This document shows positions 33,910 through 42,588 of a stretch of DNA of 64,000 nucleotides, one piece after another. The stretch spans positions 17,501-81,500 of the forward strand of contig JAFLDZ010000015.1 of assembly GCA_017302135.1 (NCBI GenBank). Reading direction: 5' to 3'. The translations under genes were made by a program, and so were the position numbers. A model generated the notes under the pieces. That model was not told the DNA's origin. It saw only the letters and a program-made list of their open reading frames with translations, and did no database searches. The stretch is from Lysobacterales bacterium. GTDB taxonomy: Bacteria > Pseudomonadota > Gammaproteobacteria > Xanthomonadales > Xanthomonadaceae. Every line of letters begins with the position of its first letter. The first letter of the stretch is position 1.

Positions 33910-34391
33910 CCACTGGCATCCGCATCGGCCAGGGTTTCGACGTCCACGCCTTCGGCGAGGGCGATCATGTGATGCTCGGCGGCGTGCGCGTGCCGCATGC
34001 GCATGGCATCGTTGCCCACAGCGATGGCGATGTGGTGCTGCATGCGGTGTGCGATGCGCTGCTCGGCGCGCTGGCGCTGGGCGATATCGGCAAGCATTTT
34101 CCGCCGTCCGATCCACGCTGGAAGGGCGCGGACAGCCGCACGTTCGTGCGCCACTGCGACCATCTGATCCGCCATCAGGGTTGGATGGTCGGCAATATCG
34201 ATGTCACCGTGATCTGCGAACGGCCGAAGGTCGGGCCGCATGCCGAAGCGATGCGGCGGACCATCGCGCTGGATCTCGGTATCGATCTCGACATGGTCAG
34301 CGTCAAGGCCACCACCACCGAAACCCTGGGATTCACCGGGCGCGGCGAAGGCATCGCGGCGCAGGCGGTCTGTCTGTTGATCAGGACGTGA
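33906..34391 (+). CDS. ispF: 2-C-methyl-D-erythritol 2,4-cyclodiphosphate synthase
   Basis: A 161-residue MEP-pathway enzyme, trimeric, zinc-dependent. GTG start at 33906. IRIGQGFDVHAFGEG holds zinc ligands Asp and His, and GIVAHSDGDVVLHAVCDALLGA the third His; GDIGKHFPPSDPRWKGADS and VKATTTETLGFTGRGEGIAAQAV are the substrate loops. Coupled by overlap to both the gene before and truD after. Confidence 0.96.
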   Translation: MTTGIRIGQGFDVHAFGEGDHVMLGGVRVPHAHGIVAHSDGDVVLHAVCDALLGALALGDIGKHFPPSDPRWKGADSRTFVRHCDHLIRHQGWMVGNIDVTVICERPKVGPHAEAMRRTIALDLGIDLDMVSVKATTTETLGFTGRGEGIAAQAVCLLIRT

Positions 34392-35452
34392 GTCCGGACA
34401 TGCGCCCCGACGCTAGCGGGGCGACAACGCCTCAGGCGCATGGCGAAGCGGTGCTGACTGCGCGCATCCGCAGCGTGCCGGAAGATTTCGCGGTCGAGGA
34501 AATCGACGCCTTCGACGCCAGCGGCGCGGGCGAACACCTGCTGTTGACCGTCGAGAAGCGCGGCATGAACACCGCGTTCGCGGCCAAGCGCATCGCTGCA
34601 TGGGCGGGCGTCGCCGAGTCCGCGATCGGCTATGCGGGCCTGAAGGATCGCCATGCGTTGACGCGGCAGCGCTTCAGCGTCTGGATTCCGAAGAGGATCT
34701 CACCGGACATCGATGCCCTGCAGTCCGACGACCTCCGCGTGCTCGACGCGCAATGGCACGCACGCAAACTGCCGCGCGGTGCGTTGGCCGGCAATCGTTT
34801 CGTGCTGACGCTGCGCGAAGTTCAAGGCGACTGCGTCGCGATCGAAACCCGGCTGCGCGCGATCGCCGAACGCGGCGTGCCGAATTATTTCGGCGAGCAG
34901 CGCTTCGGACGCGGCGGCGACAATGTGTCCAAGGCGCTGTCGATGTTCGCCGGCCGCCGCGTGGCGCGCGAAGAGCGCGGCCATCTGCTGTCGGCGGCGC
35001 GCTCGGAATTGTTCAATCGCGTGCTCGGCGCGCGGGTCGAAGCGGCGTGTTGGGATGTGGGGCTCGACGGCGAGGTCTGGATGCTTGACGGCAGCCGCAG
35101 CGTGTTCGGCCCGGAGCCCTGGAGCGAAGCGCTTGCGGAGCGGCTGGCGCGGTTCGATATCCACCCCAGTGGTCCGCTGTGGGGGCGCGGAGAACTGCGC
35201 AGCCAGGGCGAGGCACAGGCGTTGGAGTTGTCGACGCTCGAAGGCGCGCCGCTCGACGCGCTACGGGCGGGTCTTGAGCGCGCCGGCTTGGAGCAGGAGC
35301 GCCGCGCGCTGAGGCTGCGGCCGCAGGCGCTGAGCTTCGATTGGCCGGAAACGCGCACCTTGGTGCTGCGCTTCGGGCTGCCGGCCGGCTGCTACGCGAC
35401 CACCGTGCTGGCCGAGTTGGGCAAAGTCATCGCCGAGACCTGGCGCGACTGA
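34388..35452 (+). CDS. truD: tRNA pseudouridine(13) synthase TruD
   Basis: A 354-residue enzyme making pseudouridine 13 in tRNA. The signature SAIGYAGLKDRHALTRQRFSV contains the catalytic Asp; AERGVPNYFGEQRFGRGGDN is the second family motif, and the C-terminal FGLPAGCYATTVLAEL closes the fold. GTG start at 34388 overlaps the ispF stop (GTGA); an ATG at 34400 would shorten it by four residues. A hairpin at 35538-35559 ends the transcript. Confidence 0.95.
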   Translation: MSPDMRPDASGATTPQAHGEAVLTARIRSVPEDFAVEEIDAFDASGAGEHLLLTVEKRGMNTAFAAKRIAAWAGVAESAIGYAGLKDRHALTRQRFSVWIPKRISPDIDALQSDDLRVLDAQWHARKLPRGALAGNRFVLTLREVQGDCVAIETRLRAIAERGVPNYFGEQRFGRGGDNVSKALSMFAGRRVAREERGHLLSAARSELFNRVLGARVEAACWDVGLDGEVWMLDGSRSVFGPEPWSEALAERLARFDIHPSGPLWGRGELRSQGEAQALELSTLEGAPLDALRAGLERAGLEQERRALRLRPQALSFDWPETRTLVLRFGLPAGCYATTVLAELGKVIAETWRD

Positions 35453-35537
35453 AGGGTGCTGGTCCTGTCCGACCGCTGGTCGGAAAACCAAACCCGGGCA
35501 TGCCGCCGTTCCGTCACCGGCGTATAAGCCGAAAGAA

Positions 35538-35559
35538 CGCCCGGCGGGGTCGCCGGGCG
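35538..35559 (+). terminator. hairpin after truD
   Basis: CGCCCGGC and GCCGGGCG arms around a six-base loop, 86 bases after truD, then GTTCACG. Strong stem but poor T-tract. Confidence 0.5.
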
Positions 35560-35592
35560 GTTCACGCGTTGCTGTCGTCTCGGAGAATTCTG

Positions 35593-35838
35593 ATGAACGC
35601 CAAGATGTGCTCGCTCGTAGTTCTGGTCGCCGGTCTGTCGCTGTCGGGATGCAAGACGATGGAGGGATCCAGCGCGGCCGCGCCCGCTACCAAGCCCGCC
35701 TCGCCCGGCACACAATATGCGCCGAGGATCGAGGAAAACGATGCATACGTTGCCCAGGTCGAAAGCATGGCCCGTCGCCGCGGCCTGACCGTGCGCTGGG
35801 TCAACAAACCGGTGAAGCGCCACGTCGATCAGGAGTGA
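35593..35838 (+). CDS. small lipoprotein, unknown
   Basis: An 81-residue lipoprotein: signal with lipobox LSLSGCKTM, a low-complexity Ala/Pro linker, and a short C-terminal domain (NDAYVAQVESMARRRGLTVRWVNKPVKRH). GGAG precedes the ATG by about eight bases. That C-terminal sequence resembles short conserved lipoproteins of Xanthomonadaceae, but I cannot name the family. It is followed by 16-base tandem repeats. Confidence 0.75.
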   Translation: MNAKMCSLVVLVAGLSLSGCKTMEGSSAAAPATKPASPGTQYAPRIEENDAYVAQVESMARRRGLTVRWVNKPVKRHVDQE

Positions 35839-35840
35839 GG

Positions 35841-35888
35841 CGGGCAGGAAGTAAGACGGGCAGGAAGTAAGACGGGCCGGTAGTGAGG
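35841..35888 (+). repeat. three tandem 16-base repeats after the small lipoprotein gene
   Basis: CGGGCAGGAAGTAAGA occurs twice exactly (35841-35856, 35857-35872) and a third diverged unit follows (35873-35888). They lie just after the stop codon. Confidence 0.85.
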
Positions 35889-35924
35889 CGATGCGTCGGG
35901 GTGACGCCGTTCAGCGCCCGCCGT

Positions 35925-36512
35925 TCAGCGCCGACCCAACAGCACGAGCACCGCGCCGGTGCCGCCCTGCGCGGGCGGTGCCGAGTGGAATGCCAGCACG
36001 TCGCTGCGGTGACGCAGCACGCGATCGACCAGATTCTTGATGGCCGGTATGCCGTCGGGAGAATTCAGGCCCTTGCCGTGGATCACCCGGACGCAGCCCA
36101 TCCCCGACTCGAACGCTTCCTTGATGAACTGGCGGAGCATCGCTTCGGCGGTCGTGGCGTTGACGTGATGCAGATCCAGTTCGTCCTGGGCTGCGTACTC
36201 GCCGCGCGCCAGCCGCTGCAGCACGCCTTTGGGCACGTTGTCGCGGCGGTAGCTGGATGCGTCGCCGGCCATCAGCGGCGAGGCGTCCAGCGCGCGCTGG
36301 AATTCGCTGCGCGCATCGGCTTCGTCGCGATCGCGCATGCGCGCGCTGGGCCTGGGCTTGGGTTTCTGCGGGCCTGCCGCCGCTGCCGGCAACTCGCGTA
36401 CCGGGCCGATCGCCGAACGGAACAGCTCGCCATCGTCGATGTCGGCATCGTCGATCCCAGCAGGCGGCTCGCCGATACGGGTTTTCTCGGGCTTGCGGTC
36501 GCGGGCGCTCAT
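35925..36512 (-). CDS. Smr-domain (MutS2-like) endonuclease family protein
   Basis: A 195-residue protein with a C-terminal Smr domain (about 108-190): ELDLHHVNATTAEAMLRQFI, then GCVRVIHGKGLNSPDGIPAIKN, with the LDLH and HGKG motifs of the family's nuclease site. The N-terminal 100 residues are charged and probably disordered. This layout matches stand-alone SmrA/SmrB proteins of gammaproteobacteria; E. coli SmrB cleaves mRNA at collided ribosomes, though which branch this one belongs to is not clear. Divergent from surE; start 36512 is the ATG nearest the family N-terminus. Confidence 0.88.
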   Translation of the reverse strand: MSARDRKPEKTRIGEPPAGIDDADIDDGELFRSAIGPVRELPAAAAGPQKPKPRPSARMRDRDEADARSEFQRALDASPLMAGDASSYRRDNVPKGVLQRLARGEYAAQDELDLHHVNATTAEAMLRQFIKEAFESGMGCVRVIHGKGLNSPDGIPAIKNLVDRVLRHRSDVLAFHSAPPAQGGTGAVLVLLGRR

Positions 36513-36660
36513 CGCGTTGAAGGTTAGCAGGGACACAAGGCAGCAGGGCTGCAGAACGGCGGAGCCGCGCTCGCAGCGGAGGGTCGCTGCTGATGGGGCG
36601 GGCGCTTCCGGTATCATGGCGCGGACTTCTTCCTCCGCAACAAGGCGATCTTCCGAACCC

Positions 36661-37446
36661 ATGCGCATTCTGGTCAGCAACGACGATGGCGTCGACGCCC
36701 CGGGCATCCGCATCCTCGCCGCTGGCTTGCGCGAGGCCGGGCACGAGGTGCTGATGGTCGCGCCCGATCGCGACCGCTCCGGCGCCAGCAATTCGCTGAC
36801 CCTGGACATGCCGATCCGCGTGGTCCGCCACGACGAACACACCTGGCGCGTCCACGGCACGCCCACCGACTGCGTCCACGTCGCCATCACCGGCATGCTG
36901 GAGCAGGAGCCCGACATCGTCGTCTCCGGCATCAACAACACCGCGAACCTCGGCGACGACGTGATCTATTCCGGCACCGTCGCCGCCGCGATGGAAGGCC
37001 GGTTCCTCGGCTTGCCGGCGGTCGCGATGTCGCTGGTCACCGCCGATCACAAGGGCAAGCACTACGAAACCGCCGCGCGCGCCGCGGTCGAGATCGTCGC
37101 CCGCCTGCGCGCCGATCCGCTGCCGGCCGACACCATCCTCAACGTCAACGTCCCTGATTTGCCGTGGGGCGAGATCGCCGGTTTCGAGGTCACGCGCCTG
37201 GGCAACCGTCACCGCGCCGAAGCCTGCACGCCGCAGGAAGACCCGCGCGGTCGCCAGTGGTGGTGGATCGGCGCCGCCGGCGCGGAACAGGACGCCGGCC
37301 CCGGCACCGATTTCGACGCGGTGCGGCGCGGCTGCATTTCGATCACCCCGATCCACGTCGACCTGACCCGCTACCAGGCGCTCGAACACGTCGCCAGCTG
37401 GGTCGGTGGGCTTGCCGCTGCGCTGCGCGACGGAGACGCGGCATGA
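36661..37446 (+). CDS. surE: 5'/3'-nucleotidase SurE
   Basis: A 261-residue metal-dependent phosphatase acting on nucleoside monophosphates. MRILVSNDDGVDAPGI provides the metal Asp pair; DRDRSGASNSLTL, VSGINNTANLGDDVIYSGTVAAAMEG and a C-terminal ITPIHVDLTRYQAL are diagnostic. The stop codon overlaps the start of pcm (ATGA), the pairing conserved across bacteria. First gene of a surE-pcm-yqaA-nlpD run. Confidence 0.96.
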   Translation: MRILVSNDDGVDAPGIRILAAGLREAGHEVLMVAPDRDRSGASNSLTLDMPIRVVRHDEHTWRVHGTPTDCVHVAITGMLEQEPDIVVSGINNTANLGDDVIYSGTVAAAMEGRFLGLPAVAMSLVTADHKGKHYETAARAAVEIVARLRADPLPADTILNVNVPDLPWGEIAGFEVTRLGNRHRAEACTPQEDPRGRQWWWIGAAGAEQDAGPGTDFDAVRRGCISITPIHVDLTRYQALEHVASWVGGLAAALRDGDAA

Positions 37447-38144
37447 CCGCACGCATGCGCCTGCAGCCCGAAGCCATCGGCATGGGCATGACCTCGCAGC
37501 GCGTGCGCGACCGGCTGATCGAACGGCTTCGTGAAGGCACCTCCAACAGCACCGCCATCACCAACGAAAACGTGCTCAACGCGATCCGCACCGTCCCGCG
37601 CCATCTGTTCGTCGATGAAGCGCTCGCGGCGCGCGCTTACGAGGACAATGCGCTGCCGATCGGCCATGGCCAGACCATCTCCCAGCCGTGGGTGGTCGCG
37701 CGGATGACCGAGGCGCTGTTCGAGGACGGCGTTACGCCGAAGAAGGTGCTGGAGATCGGTACCGGTTCGGGCTATCAGGCCGCTGTGCTCGCCGCGCTGG
37801 GTCTCGAAGTGCATACAGTCGAACGCATCGGCGATCTGCTGCGCACCGCTCGCAAACGCTTCCGTACGCTGGGTCTGAACATCCGCAGCAAACACGACGA
37901 TGGCCGCATCGGCTGGCCGGAGAATGCTCCGTTCGACGCGATCATCGTCACCGCCGCCGCGCCTGCGCTGGTCGATGCGCTGACCGGACAACTCGCGGTG
38001 GGCGGCACGCTCATCGCACCGGTCGGCGGCAGCGGCGGACAGTCGCTGGTGAAACTGCGCAAGGACGCGGACGGCCACATCGAGCGCAGCGATCTGGCGC
38101 CGGTGGTGTTCGTGCCGCTGCTGTCGGGGATGATCGACGGATGA
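37443..38144 (+). CDS. pcm: protein-L-isoaspartate O-methyltransferase
   Basis: A 233-residue repair enzyme that methylates isoaspartyl residues in aged proteins using SAM. IRTVPRHLFVDEAL, then DNALPIGHGQTISQPWVVA, and SAM motif VLEIGTGSGYQAAVLAAL; the C-terminal LIAPVGGSGGQSLVKL completes the fold. Coupled to surE by ATGA overlap. The N-terminal stretch is about 15 residues longer than in E. coli. Confidence 0.96.
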   Translation: MTARMRLQPEAIGMGMTSQRVRDRLIERLREGTSNSTAITNENVLNAIRTVPRHLFVDEALAARAYEDNALPIGHGQTISQPWVVARMTEALFEDGVTPKKVLEIGTGSGYQAAVLAALGLEVHTVERIGDLLRTARKRFRTLGLNIRSKHDDGRIGWPENAPFDAIIVTAAAPALVDALTGQLAVGGTLIAPVGGSGGQSLVKLRKDADGHIERSDLAPVVFVPLLSGMIDG

Positions 38145-38157
38145 GTGCGCGCACCGC

Positions 38158-38772
38158 ATGAAGATCTTCGCACCGATGTATGCGCGTGCGATCGCCTGGT
38201 CCCGTCACCCGCGCGCACCCGCCTTCCTCACCGGCCTGAGTTTCGTCGAGGCCATCATTTTTCCGGTGCCGCCGGAAGTGATGCTGGCGCCGATGTCGCT
38301 GGCGCAGCCCAAGCGGGCGCTGTGGTTCGCCACGCTGAGCCTGATCGGTTCGATCGCCGGCGCGGTGATCGGCTATCTGCTCGGCCACTACGCTTTCGAA
38401 CTGATGCGGCCGCTGTTCGAATGGCTGGGCATGATGCACGGCATCGAATCCGGCATCGACACGATCAAGACCAAGATGGCCGAATCGCCGTGGGCGGTGT
38501 TCTGGCTGCTGGTCGCCGGCGGATTTGCGCCGATTCCGATGAAAGTCTTCACTTGGGCCTCCGGCGTGGTCGGGGTGCCTTGGGTGCCGTATCTGGCGGC
38601 GATGGCGATCGGACGCGGCAAGCGCGTGTTCCTGGTCGCGATCGCGATCCGTCTCGGCGGCGAGCGCGCCGAGCGCGCGCTGCATCGCTATGTCGAACCG
38701 ATCGGCTGGGGCGCCACGGCCGTCCTGCTGGTCGCGATCAGCTATCTCGTGTTCAAGGCGAAAGGCGGATGA
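38158..38772 (+). CDS. yqaA: YqaA-type DedA/VTT-domain membrane protein
   Basis: A 204-residue inner-membrane protein of the SNARE-associated/DedA (VTT) group. FLTGLSFVEAIIFPVPPEVMLAPM is the re-entrant loop with the conserved Glu and Pro residues, and GFAPIPMKVFTWASGVVGVPW the second signature. Such proteins are linked to lipid handling across the inner membrane. It starts 13 bases after pcm, and its stop overlaps the start of nlpD (ATGA). Confidence 0.88.
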   Translation: MKIFAPMYARAIAWSRHPRAPAFLTGLSFVEAIIFPVPPEVMLAPMSLAQPKRALWFATLSLIGSIAGAVIGYLLGHYAFELMRPLFEWLGMMHGIESGIDTIKTKMAESPWAVFWLLVAGGFAPIPMKVFTWASGVVGVPWVPYLAAMAIGRGKRVFLVAIAIRLGGERAERALHRYVEPIGWGATAVLLVAISYLVFKAKGG

Positions 38773-39554
38773 AGCGTCTGCGTACTGTTGTCGCCGTACT
38801 CGCGATGCTTGCGCTGCTCGCGGCCTGCGCCCGCACAACGGTCGTGCGCACGCCGCCGCGCGGCAAGCCTGCGGTCTCGCGTCCGGCGTCGCCGCCGAAG
38901 CCGGGCTCGTCCGCGCTGGTGCGCAAAGGCGAAACGCTGTACCGCATCGCGACCACGCACGGCGTGAGCCCGCTCGATCTGGCGATGTGGAACCGCATCC
39001 CGCCGCCGTACACGATCTATCCCGGCCAGCGCCTGCGCCTGACCGCGCCCGGCCCGAACGCGCCGCCCCGCGTGGCCGGCACACCACCGAAACCGCCCGC
39101 GACGCGTCCACCGGTCGGGACGACACCCACGACACCACCGCCCAAGCCACCGACACAGCCACCGGCACCACCGCCGGAAGCCGCGTTCGACTGGCGCTGG
39201 CCCGCCGACGGCACCGTCGTCGGCCGATTCGCCGCAGGCGATCCGACCCGGCAGGGCGTCGATATCGCCGGCAAGAGCGGTTCGCCCGTGCGCGCTGCGG
39301 CCGATGGCGTGGTGGTGTATTCCGGCGCCGGCCTCGTCGGTTACGGCGAACTGATCATCGTCAAACACAGCGAACAATGGCTGTCGGCCTACGGACACAA
39401 CCGCTCGCGGCTGGTCAACGAAGGCCAGCGCGTGAAAGCCGGCGAACAGATCGCCGAGATGGGCCGCAGCGGCGCCTCGCGCGACATGCTGCACTTCGAG
39501 ATTCGCTACAACGGCAAGCCGCAGGATCCGCTGTCGGCGTTGCCGAAGCGTTGA
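38769..39554 (+). CDS. nlpD: NlpD-like lipoprotein: LysM plus degenerate LytM (M23) domain
   Basis: A 261-residue outer-membrane lipoprotein that in E. coli activates the amidase AmiC at the septum. Lipobox LLAACART; LysM domain at about 48-93 (VRKGETLYRIATTHGVSPLDL); Pro/Thr linker (95-140); M23 domain 145-258. The zinc motif is degenerate: RQGVDIAG replaces HxGxD, while LSAYGHNRS and LHFEIRYNGKPQDPL are kept, so it should be an activator and not an active peptidase. In E. coli rpoS follows; here it does not, and a DUF2946 gene comes next. Confidence 0.93.
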   Translation: MKRLRTVVAVLAMLALLAACARTTVVRTPPRGKPAVSRPASPPKPGSSALVRKGETLYRIATTHGVSPLDLAMWNRIPPPYTIYPGQRLRLTAPGPNAPPRVAGTPPKPPATRPPVGTTPTTPPPKPPTQPPAPPPEAAFDWRWPADGTVVGRFAAGDPTRQGVDIAGKSGSPVRAAADGVVVYSGAGLVGYGELIIVKHSEQWLSAYGHNRSRLVNEGQRVKAGEQIAEMGRSGASRDMLHFEIRYNGKPQDPLSALPKR

Positions 39555-39670
39555 GCAATCGAAGGATCGATGACACCGATGCAGCACATGCCCCGAAGCC
39601 CCGCCCATCCGGTCGGAATTGACCTCGCGCAAGGCCCGGCCTTGTCGATCCGGTTTTAATCCGCGCCATC

Positions 39671-40105
39671 ATGTCGCCGCTGCGCCGCCAACGTCCCTTG
39701 CTGCTGTCGCTCGCGTTCGCCGCGAGTCTGCTGCTGTCGTTGCTGCCCACCGTGGGACGCCTGCAACAGGCGTTCGATCCCGATCCCTTGGCGTCGGGTT
39801 GGAACGCGATGTGCACGATGCGCGGGCTGGTGGTCTTGCCTGCGCCGCTGCAGGATCTCTTCGCCGGAACAGATGCCGCAGCGGGAGAACGCGGTGATCG
39901 CAGCCGTGGCGACCAGACCGGCGACGATTGCCCATATTGCCCGCTGCTGACGGCAGTCGTATTGCTTGCCGGCATCCTGCTGGCATGGCTGTTGCCGCGT
40001 CTTCACGACGCGAGCTTCCCGCAGCATCGAGGTTCGCACAGCCTCGACCGGCATCTCCTGGGATTGGGACCACGCGGGCCGCCGCAGACGCGCATCGCGA
40101 TCTGA
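39671..40105 (+). CDS. DUF2946 family protein, copper-associated
   Basis: A 144-residue protein with an N-terminal signal/TM segment (LLLSLAFAASLLLSLLPTVG), a Cys at CTMRG, the family's CPYCPL pair and a second hydrophobic segment (LTAVVLLAGILLAWLLP). DUF2946 genes usually sit beside TonB-dependent copper receptors, as here (next gene at 40234). The cysteines suggest copper binding in the periplasm; the mechanism is unknown. Likely expressed with the receptor. Confidence 0.8.
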   Translation: MSPLRRQRPLLLSLAFAASLLLSLLPTVGRLQQAFDPDPLASGWNAMCTMRGLVVLPAPLQDLFAGTDAAAGERGDRSRGDQTGDDCPYCPLLTAVVLLAGILLAWLLPRLHDASFPQHRGSHSLDRHLLGLGPRGPPQTRIAI

Positions 40106-40233
40106 TCGCACCCCACTGAACCGTCTTCATCGCCGCACCGGGCCCATCAAGCGTGCCCGCGACAGTCTCTGCGGCGGTGATCCCCAATGCGTGTCATGCA
40201 CTCGCGCGCACGCCCGAGTTTCCGGAGTCATCC

Positions 40234-42555
40234 ATGTCGTTCCGATTCAATCCCCTGTTCGCGGCCATGCTTGCCGCACTGCCGCTGTGCGCGTTCGCCG
40301 CCGAGCCCGCCGATGCGCCCCTGTCTCCCGACGGCAGCGATGCCGCCACCGTCCTGCCGAAAGTCATCGTCGAAGGCGATCGCGCCTTGATCGCGCCGGC
40401 GCGACAGATGGAGGGCGACGCCACCCGCGCCCGCCAGGCCGCCAGCAGCGATGCCGCCCGGTTGCTCGAAAGTTTTCCCGGCGTGTCCATTTTCGCTGCC
40501 GGCGGGGTGTCCGGCCTGCCTGCCATCCATGGTCTGGCCGACGACCGTCTGCGCATCCATGTCGATGGCGCGGATATCACCGCCTCGTGTCCCAATCACA
40601 TGAATCCGGCCCTGTCCTACGTGGCGCCGAGCAATATCGGCCGGATTACCGTCTATCCGGGCATCACGCCGGTGTCCGTGGGCGGCGATTCCATCGGTGG
40701 CAGCATCGTCGTCGACAGCAAACCGCCGGTGTTCGCCGCTGCGGGCAGCGGCCATGTGCTGTCGGGCGAAGTCGGTGCGTTCTATCGCAGCAACGGCGAC
40801 GCGCACGGCGCGAATGTGGCGGCGACCTTCGCCACCGAACGTTTCAGCCTGCGCTACGCCGGCTCGGTCGCGCAGGCGGACAACTACGTTGCCGGCGACG
40901 ATTTCAAGACCTACGACTTCACCGGTCGTGCCGGCCATACGCTGGGTCGCGACGAAGTGGGTTCCAGCGCCTACACCACGCGCAACCAGACGCTCGATCT
41001 GGCCTACGCCTGGGGCGATCATCTGCTGGAGGCGACGCTCGGCTGGCAGGACATGCCCGAGCAGGGCTTCCCGAACCAGCGCATGGATCTGCTCGACAAC
41101 CAGCAGCGCCGTCTGAATCTGCGCTATCGCGGCGATTTCGATTGGGGCCGTCTGGATGCGCGCGCCTACCGCGAAAACCTCGAACACCACATGGATTTCG
41201 GCGCCGACAAGCGTTACTGGTACGGCGCCGCTTCGGGCGGCAACAATCCGCCGGGCGGTGCCGCCACGCCGTGCGCGCCGATCGGCCCGACCTGCGCTGC
41301 CGGCATGCCGATGGATACCGAGAGCGATACGACCGCGCTCACGGTCGATGCCGAATTCAAGCTGGCCGGCGACGATCTGCTGCGCGTCGGCGTGGAGCAC
41401 CGTCTCTATCGACTGGACGACTGGTGGCCGCCGTCGGGCGCCATGATGTGGCCGGGCACGTTCTGGAACATCCGCGACGGCGAGCGCGACCGCAGCGCGG
41501 CCTATGCCGAATGGGAGCACCATTTCGATGCGCGCTGGGTGGCCGAACTCGGCGTGCGTTACGAACATGTGCGCATGGATGCCGGCAACGTGCAGGGCTA
41601 CAACCCCACCAGCAACATGATGGGCTCGTACCAGATGCGCGATGCGGCGCTGTTCAATGCGGCGGATCGTTCGCTCAGCGACGGCAATCTGGATGCCAGC
41701 GCGATCTTCCGCTTCGCACGCAACGAGCACACCGACATCGCCTTCGGTATCGCGCGCAAAGTCCGGTCTCCCGGGCTATACGAGGTGTTTCCGTGGTCGA
41801 CGTGGCAGATGGCTGCGCTGATGAACAACTTCGTCGGCGACGGCAACGGTTACGTCGGCAATCTCGCGCTGCGGCCGGAGCGCGCGGTGACCACGTCGGT
41901 GACGTTCGACTGGCATGCGGCCGACCGGCGCTGGGAACTGCAGATGACGCCGTACTACACGCGGGTGGCCGATTACATTGACGCCGTGCAGTGGGATGCC
42001 GCCACCAATGCGGCGCGCGCGGTGCAGGTGGTCGATGCGTTCACGGTGTTGAAGTACGCCAACCAGAGCGCGCGGATCTTCGGTCTGGACGTGTCGGGCA
42101 AGATGCGGCTGGCCGAAACCCGCTTCGGTGTCTTCGGTCTGGAAGGCAAGCTCGGTTACGTCGATGGCGAGAACACGCGAACAGGCGATGGCCTGTACCA
42201 GTTGATGCCGTTGAACACCCGTATCGCGCTGACCCAGCGCAGCGATGCGTGGGACAACGCGCTGGAGCTGGTGGCGTTGGACAACAAGGACAGCGTCTCG
42301 CGCGTGCGCAATGAAATCGAGACCGCCGGCTATGCACTGCTGAATCTGCGGTTCGCGCGCCAATGGGAGCGGGTACGGGTGGATGTCGGCGTGGAAAACC
42401 TGCTGGATCGTCTGCATGCCTTGCCGACCGGCGGCGCGTATGTGGGCCAGGGAACGACCATGGCCAACCCGCCGCTGCCGAATTATCCGCAGTGGGGAAC
42501 GGCGGTGCCCGGTCCGGGCCGTTCGGTCCATGCCGCAGTGAACGTGAAGTTCTGA
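40234..42555 (+). CDS. TonB-dependent copper receptor (OprC/NosA type)
   Basis: A 773-residue outer-membrane receptor. Signal peptide ends at AFAA; the plug begins about residue 45 (LPKVIVEGDRA) and contains SIFAAGGVSGLPAIHGLADDRLRIHVDGADI. The signature ASCPNHMNPALSYV is that of copper receptors of the OprC group, with Cys and Met in a metal-binding arrangement, and several Met-rich loops follow (GAMMWPGTFWN, NMMGSYQM). The barrel ends RSVHAAVNVKF with the terminal Phe needed for BAM recognition. GGAG precedes the ATG. It should import copper with TonB energy. Confidence 0.92.
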   Translation: MSFRFNPLFAAMLAALPLCAFAAEPADAPLSPDGSDAATVLPKVIVEGDRALIAPARQMEGDATRARQAASSDAARLLESFPGVSIFAAGGVSGLPAIHGLADDRLRIHVDGADITASCPNHMNPALSYVAPSNIGRITVYPGITPVSVGGDSIGGSIVVDSKPPVFAAAGSGHVLSGEVGAFYRSNGDAHGANVAATFATERFSLRYAGSVAQADNYVAGDDFKTYDFTGRAGHTLGRDEVGSSAYTTRNQTLDLAYAWGDHLLEATLGWQDMPEQGFPNQRMDLLDNQQRRLNLRYRGDFDWGRLDARAYRENLEHHMDFGADKRYWYGAASGGNNPPGGAATPCAPIGPTCAAGMPMDTESDTTALTVDAEFKLAGDDLLRVGVEHRLYRLDDWWPPSGAMMWPGTFWNIRDGERDRSAAYAEWEHHFDARWVAELGVRYEHVRMDAGNVQGYNPTSNMMGSYQMRDAALFNAADRSLSDGNLDASAIFRFARNEHTDIAFGIARKVRSPGLYEVFPWSTWQMAALMNNFVGDGNGYVGNLALRPERAVTTSVTFDWHAADRRWELQMTPYYTRVADYIDAVQWDAATNAARAVQVVDAFTVLKYANQSARIFGLDVSGKMRLAETRFGVFGLEGKLGYVDGENTRTGDGLYQLMPLNTRIALTQRSDAWDNALELVALDNKDSVSRVRNEIETAGYALLNLRFARQWERVRVDVGVENLLDRLHALPTGGAYVGQGTTMANPPLPNYPQWGTAVPGPGRSVHAAVNVKF

Positions 42556-42588
42556 TCGATGCGATGCGTATCGCCCCTGCGCCAGCGA

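Noticed and set aside
34049..35452. Longer TruD starting inside ispF
   Set aside because: The frame is open upstream by chance; TruD similarity begins near 34460 and the GTG at 34388 overlaps the ispF stop in the usual coupled way.
38769..39554. Active M23 endopeptidase
   Set aside because: The first zinc motif is RQGVD in place of HxGxD, as in NlpD-type amidase activators, so catalysis is unlikely.
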